DNA from: Elusimicrobiota bacterium
GTDB taxonomy: Bacteria; Elusimicrobiota; Elusimicrobia; UBA1565; UBA9628
Assembly (NCBI GenBank): GCA_028869495.1
Contig: JAGWRY010000371.1
Coordinates: forward strand, 1-21,244
Direction of reading: 5' to 3'
Length of the DNA: 21,244 nucleotides
A model generated the notes under the pieces. That model made no database searches, had not been told where the DNA came from, and worked only from the letters and a program-made list of their open reading frames with translations. Numbering within the stretch: the stretch's first letter is position 1; each line of letters starts with the position of its first letter. A program made the translations under genes and the position numbers. Shown piece by piece: positions 8,092 to 13,852 of this stretch.

Positions 8092-9047
8092 GCGTCCTGC
8101 TCGACATCACGCAAATCCCGACCCAGATGGCGGGCCTGGCCGACGTCAGCCGCGTGCTGGCGGTCGCCGGTCTCGCCTTCCTGATCCCGTTCACGATCCT
8201 GGAGATGAACGTCCGCGCCCTCCAACGCCGGGAGTTCCCGAGCTACAGCGGCCTGATGACCCGCATCCTGGTCGTCGTCATGTGCCTCATCGCCTACTCG
8301 GGTCTCTTCGGCTTCATCCTGAAGCTCTCGCAGACGATGTCCTTCGCGATCCTGAGCGAGGCGGACTGGGGCAACTTCCTGACGAAGGGACTTCAGGGAA
8401 GCAACTCGACTTATCCGACGCTGGCGGTTCTCGTGAAATCGGTCACCTCGGCGCAGGAACTGATCCTTTTTCTCAGCAGCCTGCTCACGCTGACGGTCCG
8501 CGAGGTGATCGTCATGCTCCAGGCCTGCTTCCTGAGCCTTCTCTACGCCTTCGGTCCGCTCGCGCTCGTGTGCTTCGTCAATGAGAAGACGGGCCAGGTC
8601 GGCCGGGGCTGGCTCGCCGGGACCTTCCAGGTGGCCTTCTGGAGCTTTTTCCTGCGCCTGGCCCTGCGCGTCTGGCTGACGCTGGCCCCCTTGAGCGCCG
8701 CCGCGGGCGGGGGAATGTCGGACTACATCGGCATCCTGACGGTCAATCTCACGTTCTTCCTGCTGATCCTCGGCACGCCTCTCCTGGCCGCGCGGCTTCT
8801 GTCGGGTGAGAACCTGGCCGCCTTCGCGACCGCGGCCCTCGGCGCCGTCGAGACCGTCGTCGTCGCCAAGCAGCTGCAGATCGGGCGCTTCGCCAACCGG
8901 GAGATCGCGGCCTACGGCCGATCCTCGCCCAAGCAACAGAGGAGTTTCCTGCACCACCCCATCCCGGCCAGCATGACGCGGACTTACGAGATGATGTTCG
9001 GCCGCCGCAAGGCGCCGGCGCCGCCGAGCGAGGGCGCGCCTCGATGA
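8088..9047 (+). CDS. VirB6/TrbL-like polytopic T4SS membrane protein
   Basis: 319 aa from GTG 8088, overlapping the previous stop (GTGA). It has many hydrophobic segments, including about residues 24-41 (VLAVAGLAFLIPFTI), 60-80 (ILVVVMCLIAYSGLFGF), one near LILFLSSLLTL, one around FLSLLYAFGPLALVCF, one near FQVAFWSFFLRLALRVWL, and LTVNLTFFLLILGTPLLAARLL. The central helices and the polar C-terminus match VirB6/TrbL/TraG-N-type proteins, which form the inner-membrane part of the translocation channel. The C-terminal tail (from about residue 270) is basic and probably cytoplasmic. The stop overlaps the next start (ATGA). No truncation is visible. Confidence 0.8.
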   Translation: MSVLLDITQIPTQMAGLADVSRVLAVAGLAFLIPFTILEMNVRALQRREFPSYSGLMTRILVVVMCLIAYSGLFGFILKLSQTMSFAILSEADWGNFLTKGLQGSNSTYPTLAVLVKSVTSAQELILFLSSLLTLTVREVIVMLQACFLSLLYAFGPLALVCFVNEKTGQVGRGWLAGTFQVAFWSFFLRLALRVWLTLAPLSAAAGGGMSDYIGILTVNLTFFLLILGTPLLAARLLSGENLAAFATAALGAVETVVVAKQLQIGRFANREIAAYGRSSPKQQRSFLHHPIPASMTRTYEMMFGRRKAPAPPSEGAPR

Positions 9048-9694
9048 GCGAGGAGGAGCTTCCGTTGGGCGAACCAGCCTACTACGAGGTCTGGGGCGGG
9101 CTTGAGAGCGCGAATCGGGCGCTCTGGATCGCGCTTTGGTTCGCCGTGACGGTGGCCTTGCTCGCGCTGGCCCTGGTCCGGGTCGAGCTGAGGCGCCCGC
9201 CCGTCGTGATCGCTCTCGGGGAGGACGGAAGGTCGAGCGTCATGGACTCCGCTCAGGCTCAACCGGCCGTCGGCGAGGTCGAGGTCCGCAACTTCCTGGC
9301 GCTCTTCGAGCGGTTCTACGTGGAACTCAACGCCTATACCTGCGATTCGGACCTCAAGCTCGCCTTCGCCATGATGACGCCCGACTTCCAGGCCAAGGCC
9401 GCGCGGATGCTCAAGAGCGCGGGCACGATCGAGAAGCTCAAGACGGAGGAACTGCAGACCAACCTGTTCTTGTCGGAGCTTCGAATAGTCCGGGACACGC
9501 CGGACATCCTGGAGTGTCGCGTGAAGGGCTATCGGCGCATCACCTCCTTCAAGCCCGGCGTGCCGCCAGGGGAGGTCGTCTTCGAGCACGACATCGTCCT
9601 GCGCAAGGTGCCGCGTTCCGAGCGCGCGCCCTACGGCCTCCTCGTTCAGGACTTCAAGGAGAGCGTCTTCAAGCAGACGGGGACGGCCGAGTGA
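9044..9694 (+). CDS. VirB8/TraE-like T4SS bitopic protein
   Basis: 216 aa from ATG 9044, overlapping the preceding stop. A cytoplasmic N-terminus of about 25 residues is followed by one membrane helix (about 27-46, LWIALWFAVTVALLALALV) and a periplasmic domain. The domain has the alpha-helix plus beta-sheet pattern of the NTF2-like VirB8/TraE fold: VRNFLALFERFYVELNAYTC, MMTPDFQAKAARML, then strands ending in VVFEHDIVLRKV and GLLVQDFKESVF. VirB8-type proteins link inner-membrane components with the core complex. Its stop overlaps the GTG start of the following gene (GTGA). The VirB8 call is by fold pattern and position; residue-level identity to known members is probably low. Confidence 0.75.
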   Translation: MSEEELPLGEPAYYEVWGGLESANRALWIALWFAVTVALLALALVRVELRRPPVVIALGEDGRSSVMDSAQAQPAVGEVEVRNFLALFERFYVELNAYTCDSDLKLAFAMMTPDFQAKAARMLKSAGTIEKLKTEELQTNLFLSELRIVRDTPDILECRVKGYRRITSFKPGVPPGEVVFEHDIVLRKVPRSERAPYGLLVQDFKESVFKQTGTAE

Positions 9695-10509
9695 CGAGAC
9701 TCGATCAATTCAAGGACCAATGGCCCGTCGTCGTCTTCGGCGCCGTCACGGCGGCGATGGTTTTCGGCTTCCTCGCGCGCTCCGGAGGCGAGCTTGGCCG
9801 TGCGCGCACGATCTATCGGCCTATGGCAGGCTTTACGGGGGACTTCGATGCGGCGTCCTCGTCTGGGAATTCGGCTGGCATAGGGAGAGGCGCCTCCGAA
9901 AGCGCCGCGGCCTTGGGACTCATGTCCGAGGCCGTGCAAGGCGCCTATCCGCCCGTCCAGGCGACCGAGGTCCTGCGGAGCATCTCGTCCCTCGTCCGAC
10001 CGCGAAGCCGGCCACGGGAGGCGCACGTTGGACGTCATGTCCGTCAGGCCAAGGCCATCAAAGCTCCGCCGAAGAAATCCGTCCCGCCGCCCTCGAAGAG
10101 CCCGCCGGCACGGCCGGCGGCTCCGGCGGCGCCTCAGGACACCTGGGACTCGGTCAGCGACCTTTTCGATGCGGACCCGGCGGTCTATCCCTTGGCCAAG
10201 ACGGCGGTGACAGGCGGAGTCGCCCTGCGCCTCGTGGGTTTGAGCCGCCACAAGAGGCGCTGCATCCTCAAGGTGGAGATTTCGAACGAGAGCCCGGATG
10301 ATTTCTTCGTCAGGAGCCTGTCCGTTTCCGACGGCCGCGGCGATCTGGAGCCGGAGTCGTTCGTCCGGCTCTTCATCGAGGCCGGTCGGAGCCGGGACGC
10401 CTTCGTCGTCTTCGACGTGCCGCCCAAAGGGGCGCAAATCCATGCCGCGCTCAAGGAGGACAAGGAGAAGGGGCGGACGATCGCGCTGACCGTCCCGTAT
10501 CCGTTCTGA
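9691..10509 (+). CDS. Bitopic protein with proline-rich linker and Ig-like C-terminal domain (T4SS-associated)
   Basis: 272 aa from GTG 9691, overlapping the VirB8-like stop. One membrane helix lies at about residues 12-28 (PVVVFGAVTAAMVFGFL). A low-complexity region with basic and proline-rich stretches (KAPPKKSVPPPSKSPP, about 125-140) leads to a folded C-terminal domain (about 165-272) with beta strands such as RCILKVEISNESPDDFFVRS and DAFVVFDVPPKG, an Ig-like pattern also seen in DUF4352-type domains. It occupies the place usually filled by VirB9/TraK. The topology (short cytoplasmic end, helix, proline-rich periplasmic linker) is that of VirB10, but the C-terminal domain is not. The exact T4SS role is not recognised. 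Confidence 0.7.
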   Translation: MTRLDQFKDQWPVVVFGAVTAAMVFGFLARSGGELGRARTIYRPMAGFTGDFDAASSSGNSAGIGRGASESAAALGLMSEAVQGAYPPVQATEVLRSISSLVRPRSRPREAHVGRHVRQAKAIKAPPKKSVPPPSKSPPARPAAPAAPQDTWDSVSDLFDADPAVYPLAKTAVTGGVALRLVGLSRHKRRCILKVEISNESPDDFFVRSLSVSDGRGDLEPESFVRLFIEAGRSRDAFVVFDVPPKGAQIHAALKEDKEKGRTIALTVPYPF

Positions 10510-10511
10510 AA

Positions 10512-10901
10512 ATGAAGACCACCCTGCCGCCGTTGCCGTCTTTGCCGCCCGCCCCGCGCTCGACGCCGCCGGGCGGCAAGCCCGCGACCGTGCCCCTCTT
10601 CCGCTTCGACTTCCGGCGGGAGTACGGCGGCATCTACACCAACCGCCACGACCGTTTCCTCCTGCGCGAGGAACACGTGGCCGAGCTCAAGCGGCTGAGC
10701 GCCGAGTTCAACCGCGACCGCGTCTACCTGGCACCGCCGCTGAGCATGTCGGACGTGGTCAACGCCGCGCTGGACTTCGTCTTCGAGCACCCCGTCGCCC
10801 TCGTCCGGTTGAACCGGGCGGGGGAGTTCCGCGACGCCCTCGCGCGCGAGGTCTACCGCAAGGCTTTCTTCCACTTCGCCTTCCATGAACTGCTTCCTTA
10901 G
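10512..10901 (+). CDS. Hypothetical 129-aa protein in T4SS operon
   Basis: It starts at ATG 10512, immediately after the preceding TGA (10507-10509), and overlaps the next gene by 17 bases. There is no signal peptide or membrane segment. A proline-rich N-terminus (about 1-28) is followed by a mixed charged region and two likely helices, EEHVAELKRLSAEFNRD and MSDVVNAALDFVFEH. The latter segment faintly resembles the helix-turn-helix part of ribbon-helix-helix DNA-binding proteins. A relaxosome accessory role or repressor of the operon would fit the place, but this is speculation. I do not recognise the family. Confidence 0.6.
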   Translation: MKTTLPPLPSLPPAPRSTPPGGKPATVPLFRFDFRREYGGIYTNRHDRFLLREEHVAELKRLSAEFNRDRVYLAPPLSMSDVVNAALDFVFEHPVALVRLNRAGEFRDALAREVYRKAFFHFAFHELLP

Positions 10902-11568
10902 GCTCGCCGCGGTCCTCGTTCTGTCGGCGGCCACCGTCTCGGCTCAGGAGACGGTGGTGACGCCGGCGTTTCAGACGCCTGCGCCGCCCGCGCCGCGGAC
11001 GCCGCAGGCCTGGCAGGGCGTCACCAAGAAGACGCCCACCCCGACCCGCTACTTCCTGCCGACCGGCTTCACCTTCCCGGCGCGGCTTGAGAACGCCGTC
11101 TACTCGTACAACGTCCAGACACCGGCGATCGCGCTGGTCGAACGGGACGTGGTGTTCTTGAACAAGGTCGTGATCCCGGCGGGAACGCGCATCATCGGCA
11201 CCGTCCAGGTCCTCAAGAGCCACGACCGCGTCCTCATCGACTTCCACACCATCGTCTTCGCCACAGGCGACGAGGTGAAGTTCCAAGGGATGGCCCTCTC
11301 GCTGGACGGGTCGGCGGGACTCAAAGGGAAGGTCGAGACGCACAAGGACTCGGCGGTCGCCAATACCGTCCTGCGCTCGCTGGTGAGCGGCACGCAGGCC
11401 GCGTTGGACGTGAGCGGCGTCAGCCCCGTCGCCACCCAAGCCGCCCAAGGCGTCGCCCAGGAGGCCGTCCAGTCGCTCGACACCCAGCGGCAGAGCGTCA
11501 CAGAGAGCATCTCCATCGATGCCGACACCGGACTGCGGGTCTATCTCCCGGAGAGACTGGAGTTTTAG
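10885..11568 (+). CDS. VirB10/TrbI C-terminal-domain protein with signal peptide (short form)
   Basis: 227 aa from ATG 10885, inside the end of the previous gene (17-base overlap). Residues 1-20 form a signal peptide ending TVSA before QETVV. After a proline-rich stretch (about 26-55) comes the VirB10 C-terminal beta-barrel pattern: VIPAGTRIIGTVQVL, DRVLIDFHTIVFATGD, a segment with SLDGSAGLKGKVETH, the helical region KDSAVANTVLRSLVSG that corresponds to the outer-membrane antenna, and the closing DADTGLRVYLPERLEF. VirB10 normally spans from the inner membrane to the outer-membrane pore; this protein keeps only the periplasmic/outer part, without a cytoplasmic end or inner-membrane helix. It ends seven bases before the next start. 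Confidence 0.85.
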   Translation: MNCFLRLAAVLVLSAATVSAQETVVTPAFQTPAPPAPRTPQAWQGVTKKTPTPTRYFLPTGFTFPARLENAVYSYNVQTPAIALVERDVVFLNKVVIPAGTRIIGTVQVLKSHDRVLIDFHTIVFATGDEVKFQGMALSLDGSAGLKGKVETHKDSAVANTVLRSLVSGTQAALDVSGVSPVATQAAQGVAQEAVQSLDTQRQSVTESISIDADTGLRVYLPERLEF

Positions 11569-11575
11569 GGGGCAA

Positions 11576-11950
11576 ATGACCGAGATCGACATCCAAGCCT
11601 TACGTCTTACGCAACAGGCTGTGCTGCGCCTCATCAACCAGGTCGCGGAGAAGACCGAGGCCAAGACTGAGCCCGAATTCCTGCTGGCGGCGGAGGTCGC
11701 CAAGCTGCTCCGCGTCTCGACGTGGCATTTCTACCACGTCTATCGGTCCTTGGGGTTGGTGCCGGATCGGCGATTCGGCCGTAAGCTGCGCTTCGAAAGG
11801 GGCCGGGTTATGCAACTGCTGGCAAAGGCACCGCGCCGCCGCGGCCGGCCGCCGAAGCGGTTGAACATAGAACCGCCGGAAGGCGGGTCAACGCTCGTTC
11901 CTATCAGGGGAAGTCATGGAACGATTTTAGGGGGAATCCGTAGAGCCTAG
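11576..11950 (+). CDS. Small helix-turn-helix protein, excisionase-like
   Basis: 124 aa from ATG 11576, preceded by AGGGGG three bases upstream. The central region (about 34-80) reads as a winged-helix/MerR-type DNA-binding domain: LLAAEVAKLLRVSTWHFYHVY, then GLVPDRRFGRKLRFERGRV. It resembles HTH_17/excisionase folds. A basic AT-hook-like run RRRGRPPKR follows near residue 83. It sits directly before the recombinase with only a 2-base gap. Small proteins of this type next to tyrosine recombinases usually act as recombination directionality factors or as repressors. Whether it is an excisionase or a transcription regulator cannot be decided from sequence. Confidence 0.75.
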   Translation: MTEIDIQALRLTQQAVLRLINQVAEKTEAKTEPEFLLAAEVAKLLRVSTWHFYHVYRSLGLVPDRRFGRKLRFERGRVMQLLAKAPRRRGRPPKRLNIEPPEGGSTLVPIRGSHGTILGGIRRA

Positions 11951-11952
11951 GT

Positions 11953-13002
11953 ATGACGAAGAGGGTTATCGACGGGAAGCTGGAGGTGGACTTCACCTAC
12001 AGCGGGCGCCGCTACAGGGGACTCATCCCGGTGGCGACCTTGGCGGCCCTTTTGACCGGTTCGGCCCCAGGGGAAGAGGATGCGAACCTGGGAAAGGCGG
12101 GCCCCGTCGCTTTCGATCGGTTCGTCGACGAACTCTATATGCCGCGGCAGGCCAAGCCGAACAAGAAGCCCGCAGCCTACGCGGCCGACCTCTGTTCCGT
12201 GCGAGCCCTCAAGATCTTCTTCGGCACGAAGCCTCTCCACACGATTACGAAGGGGATGCGGGAGGACTTCAAACAGCGGCGCTTGAGCGGGCTCCTCTCG
12301 GACGACGGAGCGCCGTGTTCCAATAATACGGTCAACCGGGAATTGTCGTGCCTCAGCCAGATTTTGGCCTACGCGGTTCAGGTGGACTATCTCAACGACA
12401 ATCCCGTCGTCGGACTCAAGCGGCTCCCCGTCGTGCATCGGTCCATGTTCTGGCTGAGCCGTGAGCAGTTCGACAACAAGCTGATGCCCGCCGCCGCGCG
12501 GTCGATTCGCGGCGTCCATCAGGGGCTCTTGGAATTCGCTGCCTACACGGGCGGGCGTCTCAACGAAGTTCTCCAGGCCCATGCGGACGACGTCGATTGG
12601 GGTCGGGGCGAACTGCGCCTCCTGACGCTCAAGAGGCGTACGAACTTGAAGGTGCACCGATACTTGTCGATTCGCGACATCGGTCCGCGTTTGGAAAGCC
12701 TCCTGCGGCGCCTTAAGCCGCACCCCGAGAGCGGCTACTTCTTCACCAAGCGGGACGGCTCGCCGAACAACGACGACCACATCAAGCACGTCTTCCGCCT
12801 CATCGCCGACGCGGCGGGGCTCAACGACTATCGCTTCCACGACCTCCGCCACACTTACGCCATGCACCGCGCCATGACCCATGTGACCTTCCGGCAACTG
12901 CAAATCGAGTTGGGACACGCCTCGCCCCAGTCGATTCAGGCGTATCTCGACCAGGCGGTACGGTTCGAGGCTGGGCAGTCTCTTTTCTGCCGCGGGGCCT
13001 GA
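11953..13002 (+). CDS. int: Tyrosine recombinase (integrase)
   Basis: 349 aa from ATG 11953, two bases after the preceding stop. The catalytic set is complete: R202 in YTGGRLNEV, K227 in LTLKRRT, H296-x-x-R299 in FHDLRHTYAMH, H322 in LGHASPQS, and the nucleophile Y331 in QAYLDQ. About 50-160 is the core-binding (SAM-like) domain; the N-terminal 1-40 contains a short beta motif (VDFTYSGRRYRG) that may bind arm-type sites. It catalyses site-specific integration and excision between element and chromosome. The nearest downstream gene is tRNA-Tyr in opposite orientation, its 3' end facing the integrase, which names the likely target site. No truncation is visible. Confidence 0.95.
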   Translation: MTKRVIDGKLEVDFTYSGRRYRGLIPVATLAALLTGSAPGEEDANLGKAGPVAFDRFVDELYMPRQAKPNKKPAAYAADLCSVRALKIFFGTKPLHTITKGMREDFKQRRLSGLLSDDGAPCSNNTVNRELSCLSQILAYAVQVDYLNDNPVVGLKRLPVVHRSMFWLSREQFDNKLMPAAARSIRGVHQGLLEFAAYTGGRLNEVLQAHADDVDWGRGELRLLTLKRRTNLKVHRYLSIRDIGPRLESLLRRLKPHPESGYFFTKRDGSPNNDDHIKHVFRLIADAAGLNDYRFHDLRHTYAMHRAMTHVTFRQLQIELGHASPQSIQAYLDQAVRFEAGQSLFCRGA

Positions 13003-13170
13003 GCGAACGCCTCGCCGTCTTCCGCAGCGCGGGTGGAGAGGCTGTGCCGTTAGAAGGGTTCGCTTCTTGCGCTTCTCCCATCCGGGGACTTCGCCCAAAA
13101 TCTCACCCTTGCGGTGCCCTCTGAATTGCCACTAGTCCCGGAGGGCGGACGATTTTGAGGCCAAACCAGG

Positions 13171-13273
13171 TCTCGAATTTCTTGTCGAGATGTGTGTCGA
13201 GATGAGGCCCCAAATCGACAAAAAACCGCAAACTCGAACAAAGGCGAGTTTGCGGTATTGGTCGATTTCTCGA
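13171..13273. repeat. Cluster of four TCTCGA/TCGAGA hexamers, possible recombinase arm sites
   Basis: TCTCGA at 13171-13176 and 13268-13273, and its reverse complement TCGAGA at 13185-13190 and 13197-13202. The two inner copies belong to a longer 10-bp direct repeat TGTCGAGATG (13183-13192 and 13195-13204) with a 12-bp period. Such direct repeats near a tyrosine recombinase gene are typical of arm-type or excisionase binding sites. Function is inferred. Confidence 0.5.
13219..13256 (-). terminator. Intrinsic terminator of tRNA-Tyr
   Basis: A perfect 12-bp stem (13225-13236 with 13245-13256) and 8-base loop (13237-13244), followed on the minus strand by six T's (A-run 13220-13225 on plus, sharing one stem base). 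It lies 29 bases downstream of the tRNA-Tyr 3' end. Outer bases (AAATCGAC and GTCGATTT) extend the symmetry. This is a textbook rho-independent terminator. Confidence 0.88.
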
Positions 13274-13284
13274 CGAGAAAACGG

Positions 13285-13308
13285 TGGTAGCGATAGGATT
13301 CGAACCTA
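13285..13308 (-). other. Predicted attachment core at tRNA-Tyr 3' end
   Basis: This covers the T-arm and acceptor 3' strand of tRNA-Tyr, the segment usually duplicated when elements use a tRNA. It faces the integrase. The exact core cannot be fixed because the other junction is outside the window. Confidence 0.4.
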
Positions 13309-13367
13309 TGTAGGCTATTGCCGCCGGTTTTACAGACCGGTGCTTTTGACCGCTCAGCCACGCTACC
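13285..13367 (-). tRNA. tRNA-Tyr (anticodon GTA)
   Basis: 83 nt class II tRNA on the minus strand. The acceptor strands are GGTAGCG (5', ending at 13367) and CGCTACC (3', 13286-13292), with discriminator A at 13285 and no encoded CCA. The anticodon stem CCGGT/ACCGG encloses loop CTGTAAA, giving anticodon GTA (13331-13333). A long variable arm and the T-arm TTCGAAT loop are present. The D-arm carries GAGCGGTC as in class II tRNAs. It has its own promoter (13378-13406) and terminator (13219-13256). The 3' half is the likely integration site of the neighbouring element; the gene remains complete. Confidence 0.95.
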
Positions 13368-13377
13368 GTCGACGGAG

Positions 13378-13406
13378 ATTATGACATAAGGGCGCGCGGG
13401 CCGCAA
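13378..13406 (-). promoter_or_regulatory. Sigma-70 promoter of tRNA-Tyr
   Basis: On the minus strand: TTGCGG (13401-13406), a 17-base spacer, and CATAAT (13378-13383, five of six consensus bases). The -10 box ends ten bases before the tRNA 5' end, which suits a stable-RNA promoter with a short leader. Confidence 0.7.
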
Positions 13407-13421
13407 GGCGGGGCGGGAGCT

Positions 13422-13718
13422 TCAGGCGGCGCCGTCGTCGCGCCAGGCGATCAGGCGCCAGTCGCGCAGCTGCGGGTTGGACAGGAAGAGCGTCAGGAAG
13501 TGCTCGGCGTGGGACGGGTTCAGGCGCATGGCCAGGGTCTCGAACTCGAGGGCGTCGGCGCGGTCCCAGTGGCGGATCTCGGGCGGGGGGGACGCGCGCA
13601 CGCGGCGGCGCAGGGCGCCGGCGTCGCCGGAGCTCAGCGCGATCAGGCTCTCGCGGCGGGCGGAGTTGACGACCTCGAAGATGTTCAGGCGCTTGAGCGC
13701 CAGGGGCGTCGCGGTCAT
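13422..13718 (-). CDS. Hypothetical 98-aa protein
   Basis: It starts at ATG 13718 (minus) and ends 55 bases before the tRNA-Tyr 5' end. No signal peptide, membrane helix or known motif is visible. The protein is charged, with a likely N-terminal helix (LKRLNIFEVVNSARRESLIALSS), a proline-containing middle (RASPPPEIRHWDRADALEFE) and a second helical part (PSHAEHFLTLFLSNPQ). Composition looks like real protein and no other reading frame in the interval is better. I do not recognise the family. It is a chromosomal neighbour of the insertion, not part of the element. Confidence 0.5.
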   Translation of the reverse strand: MTATPLALKRLNIFEVVNSARRESLIALSSGDAGALRRRVRASPPPEIRHWDRADALEFETLAMRLNPSHAEHFLTLFLSNPQLRDWRLIAWRDDGAA

Positions 13719-13806
13719 GGGACCAGTGTGCCCCCGGACGCGCCGTCCGCGCCACTTTTCTCCGGTTTTTTACCGCGAATTTAATCGGATAAAAGCGACG
13801 AATCTT

Positions 13807-13839
13807 CGCCGGCGGGGGGCGCCGGCGGGGCCATTTTTT
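13807..13839 (+). other. GC-rich hairpin with T-run just upstream of the carboxylase gene
   Basis: Arms 13807-13813 and 13821-13827 (7 bp) are followed after six bases by TTTTTT (13834-13839), 13 bases before ATG 13853. It looks terminator-like, but only the leucine-degradation operon lies downstream, so it could be a leader attenuator. A -10-like TATCAT (13841-13846) overlaps the same stretch. Confidence 0.35.
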
Positions 13840-13852
13840 ATATCATCCGGCC

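Larger units (their letters stand above)
13003..13284. other. Non-coding attachment-region spacer between integrase and tRNA-Tyr
   Basis: About 280 bp with no believable gene. It holds an imperfect inverted repeat (13081-13090 with 13134-13142), four TCTCGA/TCGAGA hexamers, and the tRNA-Tyr terminator hairpin. It is the place where arm-type binding sites of integrase and excisionase would be expected. Confidence 0.6.
1..13285. mobile_element. Integrative conjugation-type element (right part), inserted at tRNA-Tyr
   Basis: The span holds a T4SS gene set, an excisionase-like gene and a complete tyrosine recombinase. The recombinase lies next to the 3' end of tRNA-Tyr, and that tRNA end points into the element. 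This is the usual arrangement for elements that integrate into a tRNA 3' end. The right boundary is taken as the tRNA 3' end. The left boundary is not in the window: no second copy of the tRNA-Tyr 3' sequence was seen. Genes 1-3764 are included because they run with the T4SS operon, but their membership is inferred. Relaxase, VirD4 and VirB11 were not found here. Confidence 0.6.

Noticed and set aside
11563..11934. Decamer TTTTAGGGGG repeated at 11563-11572 and 11925-11934
   Set aside because: The first copy is a stop codon plus ribosome binding site, the second lies in coding sequence 18 bases before the integrase start; two copies are too few to claim a site.
13081..13142. Imperfect inverted repeat TCCGGGGACT / AGTCCCGGA after the integrase gene
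   Set aside because: The arms are 43 bases apart with a bulge and no T-run, so it is not convincing as a terminator.
13050..13406. Minus-strand open frame of 118 codons across the tRNA-Tyr region
   Set aside because: It covers a complete tRNA and its terminator, so it cannot be a real gene.
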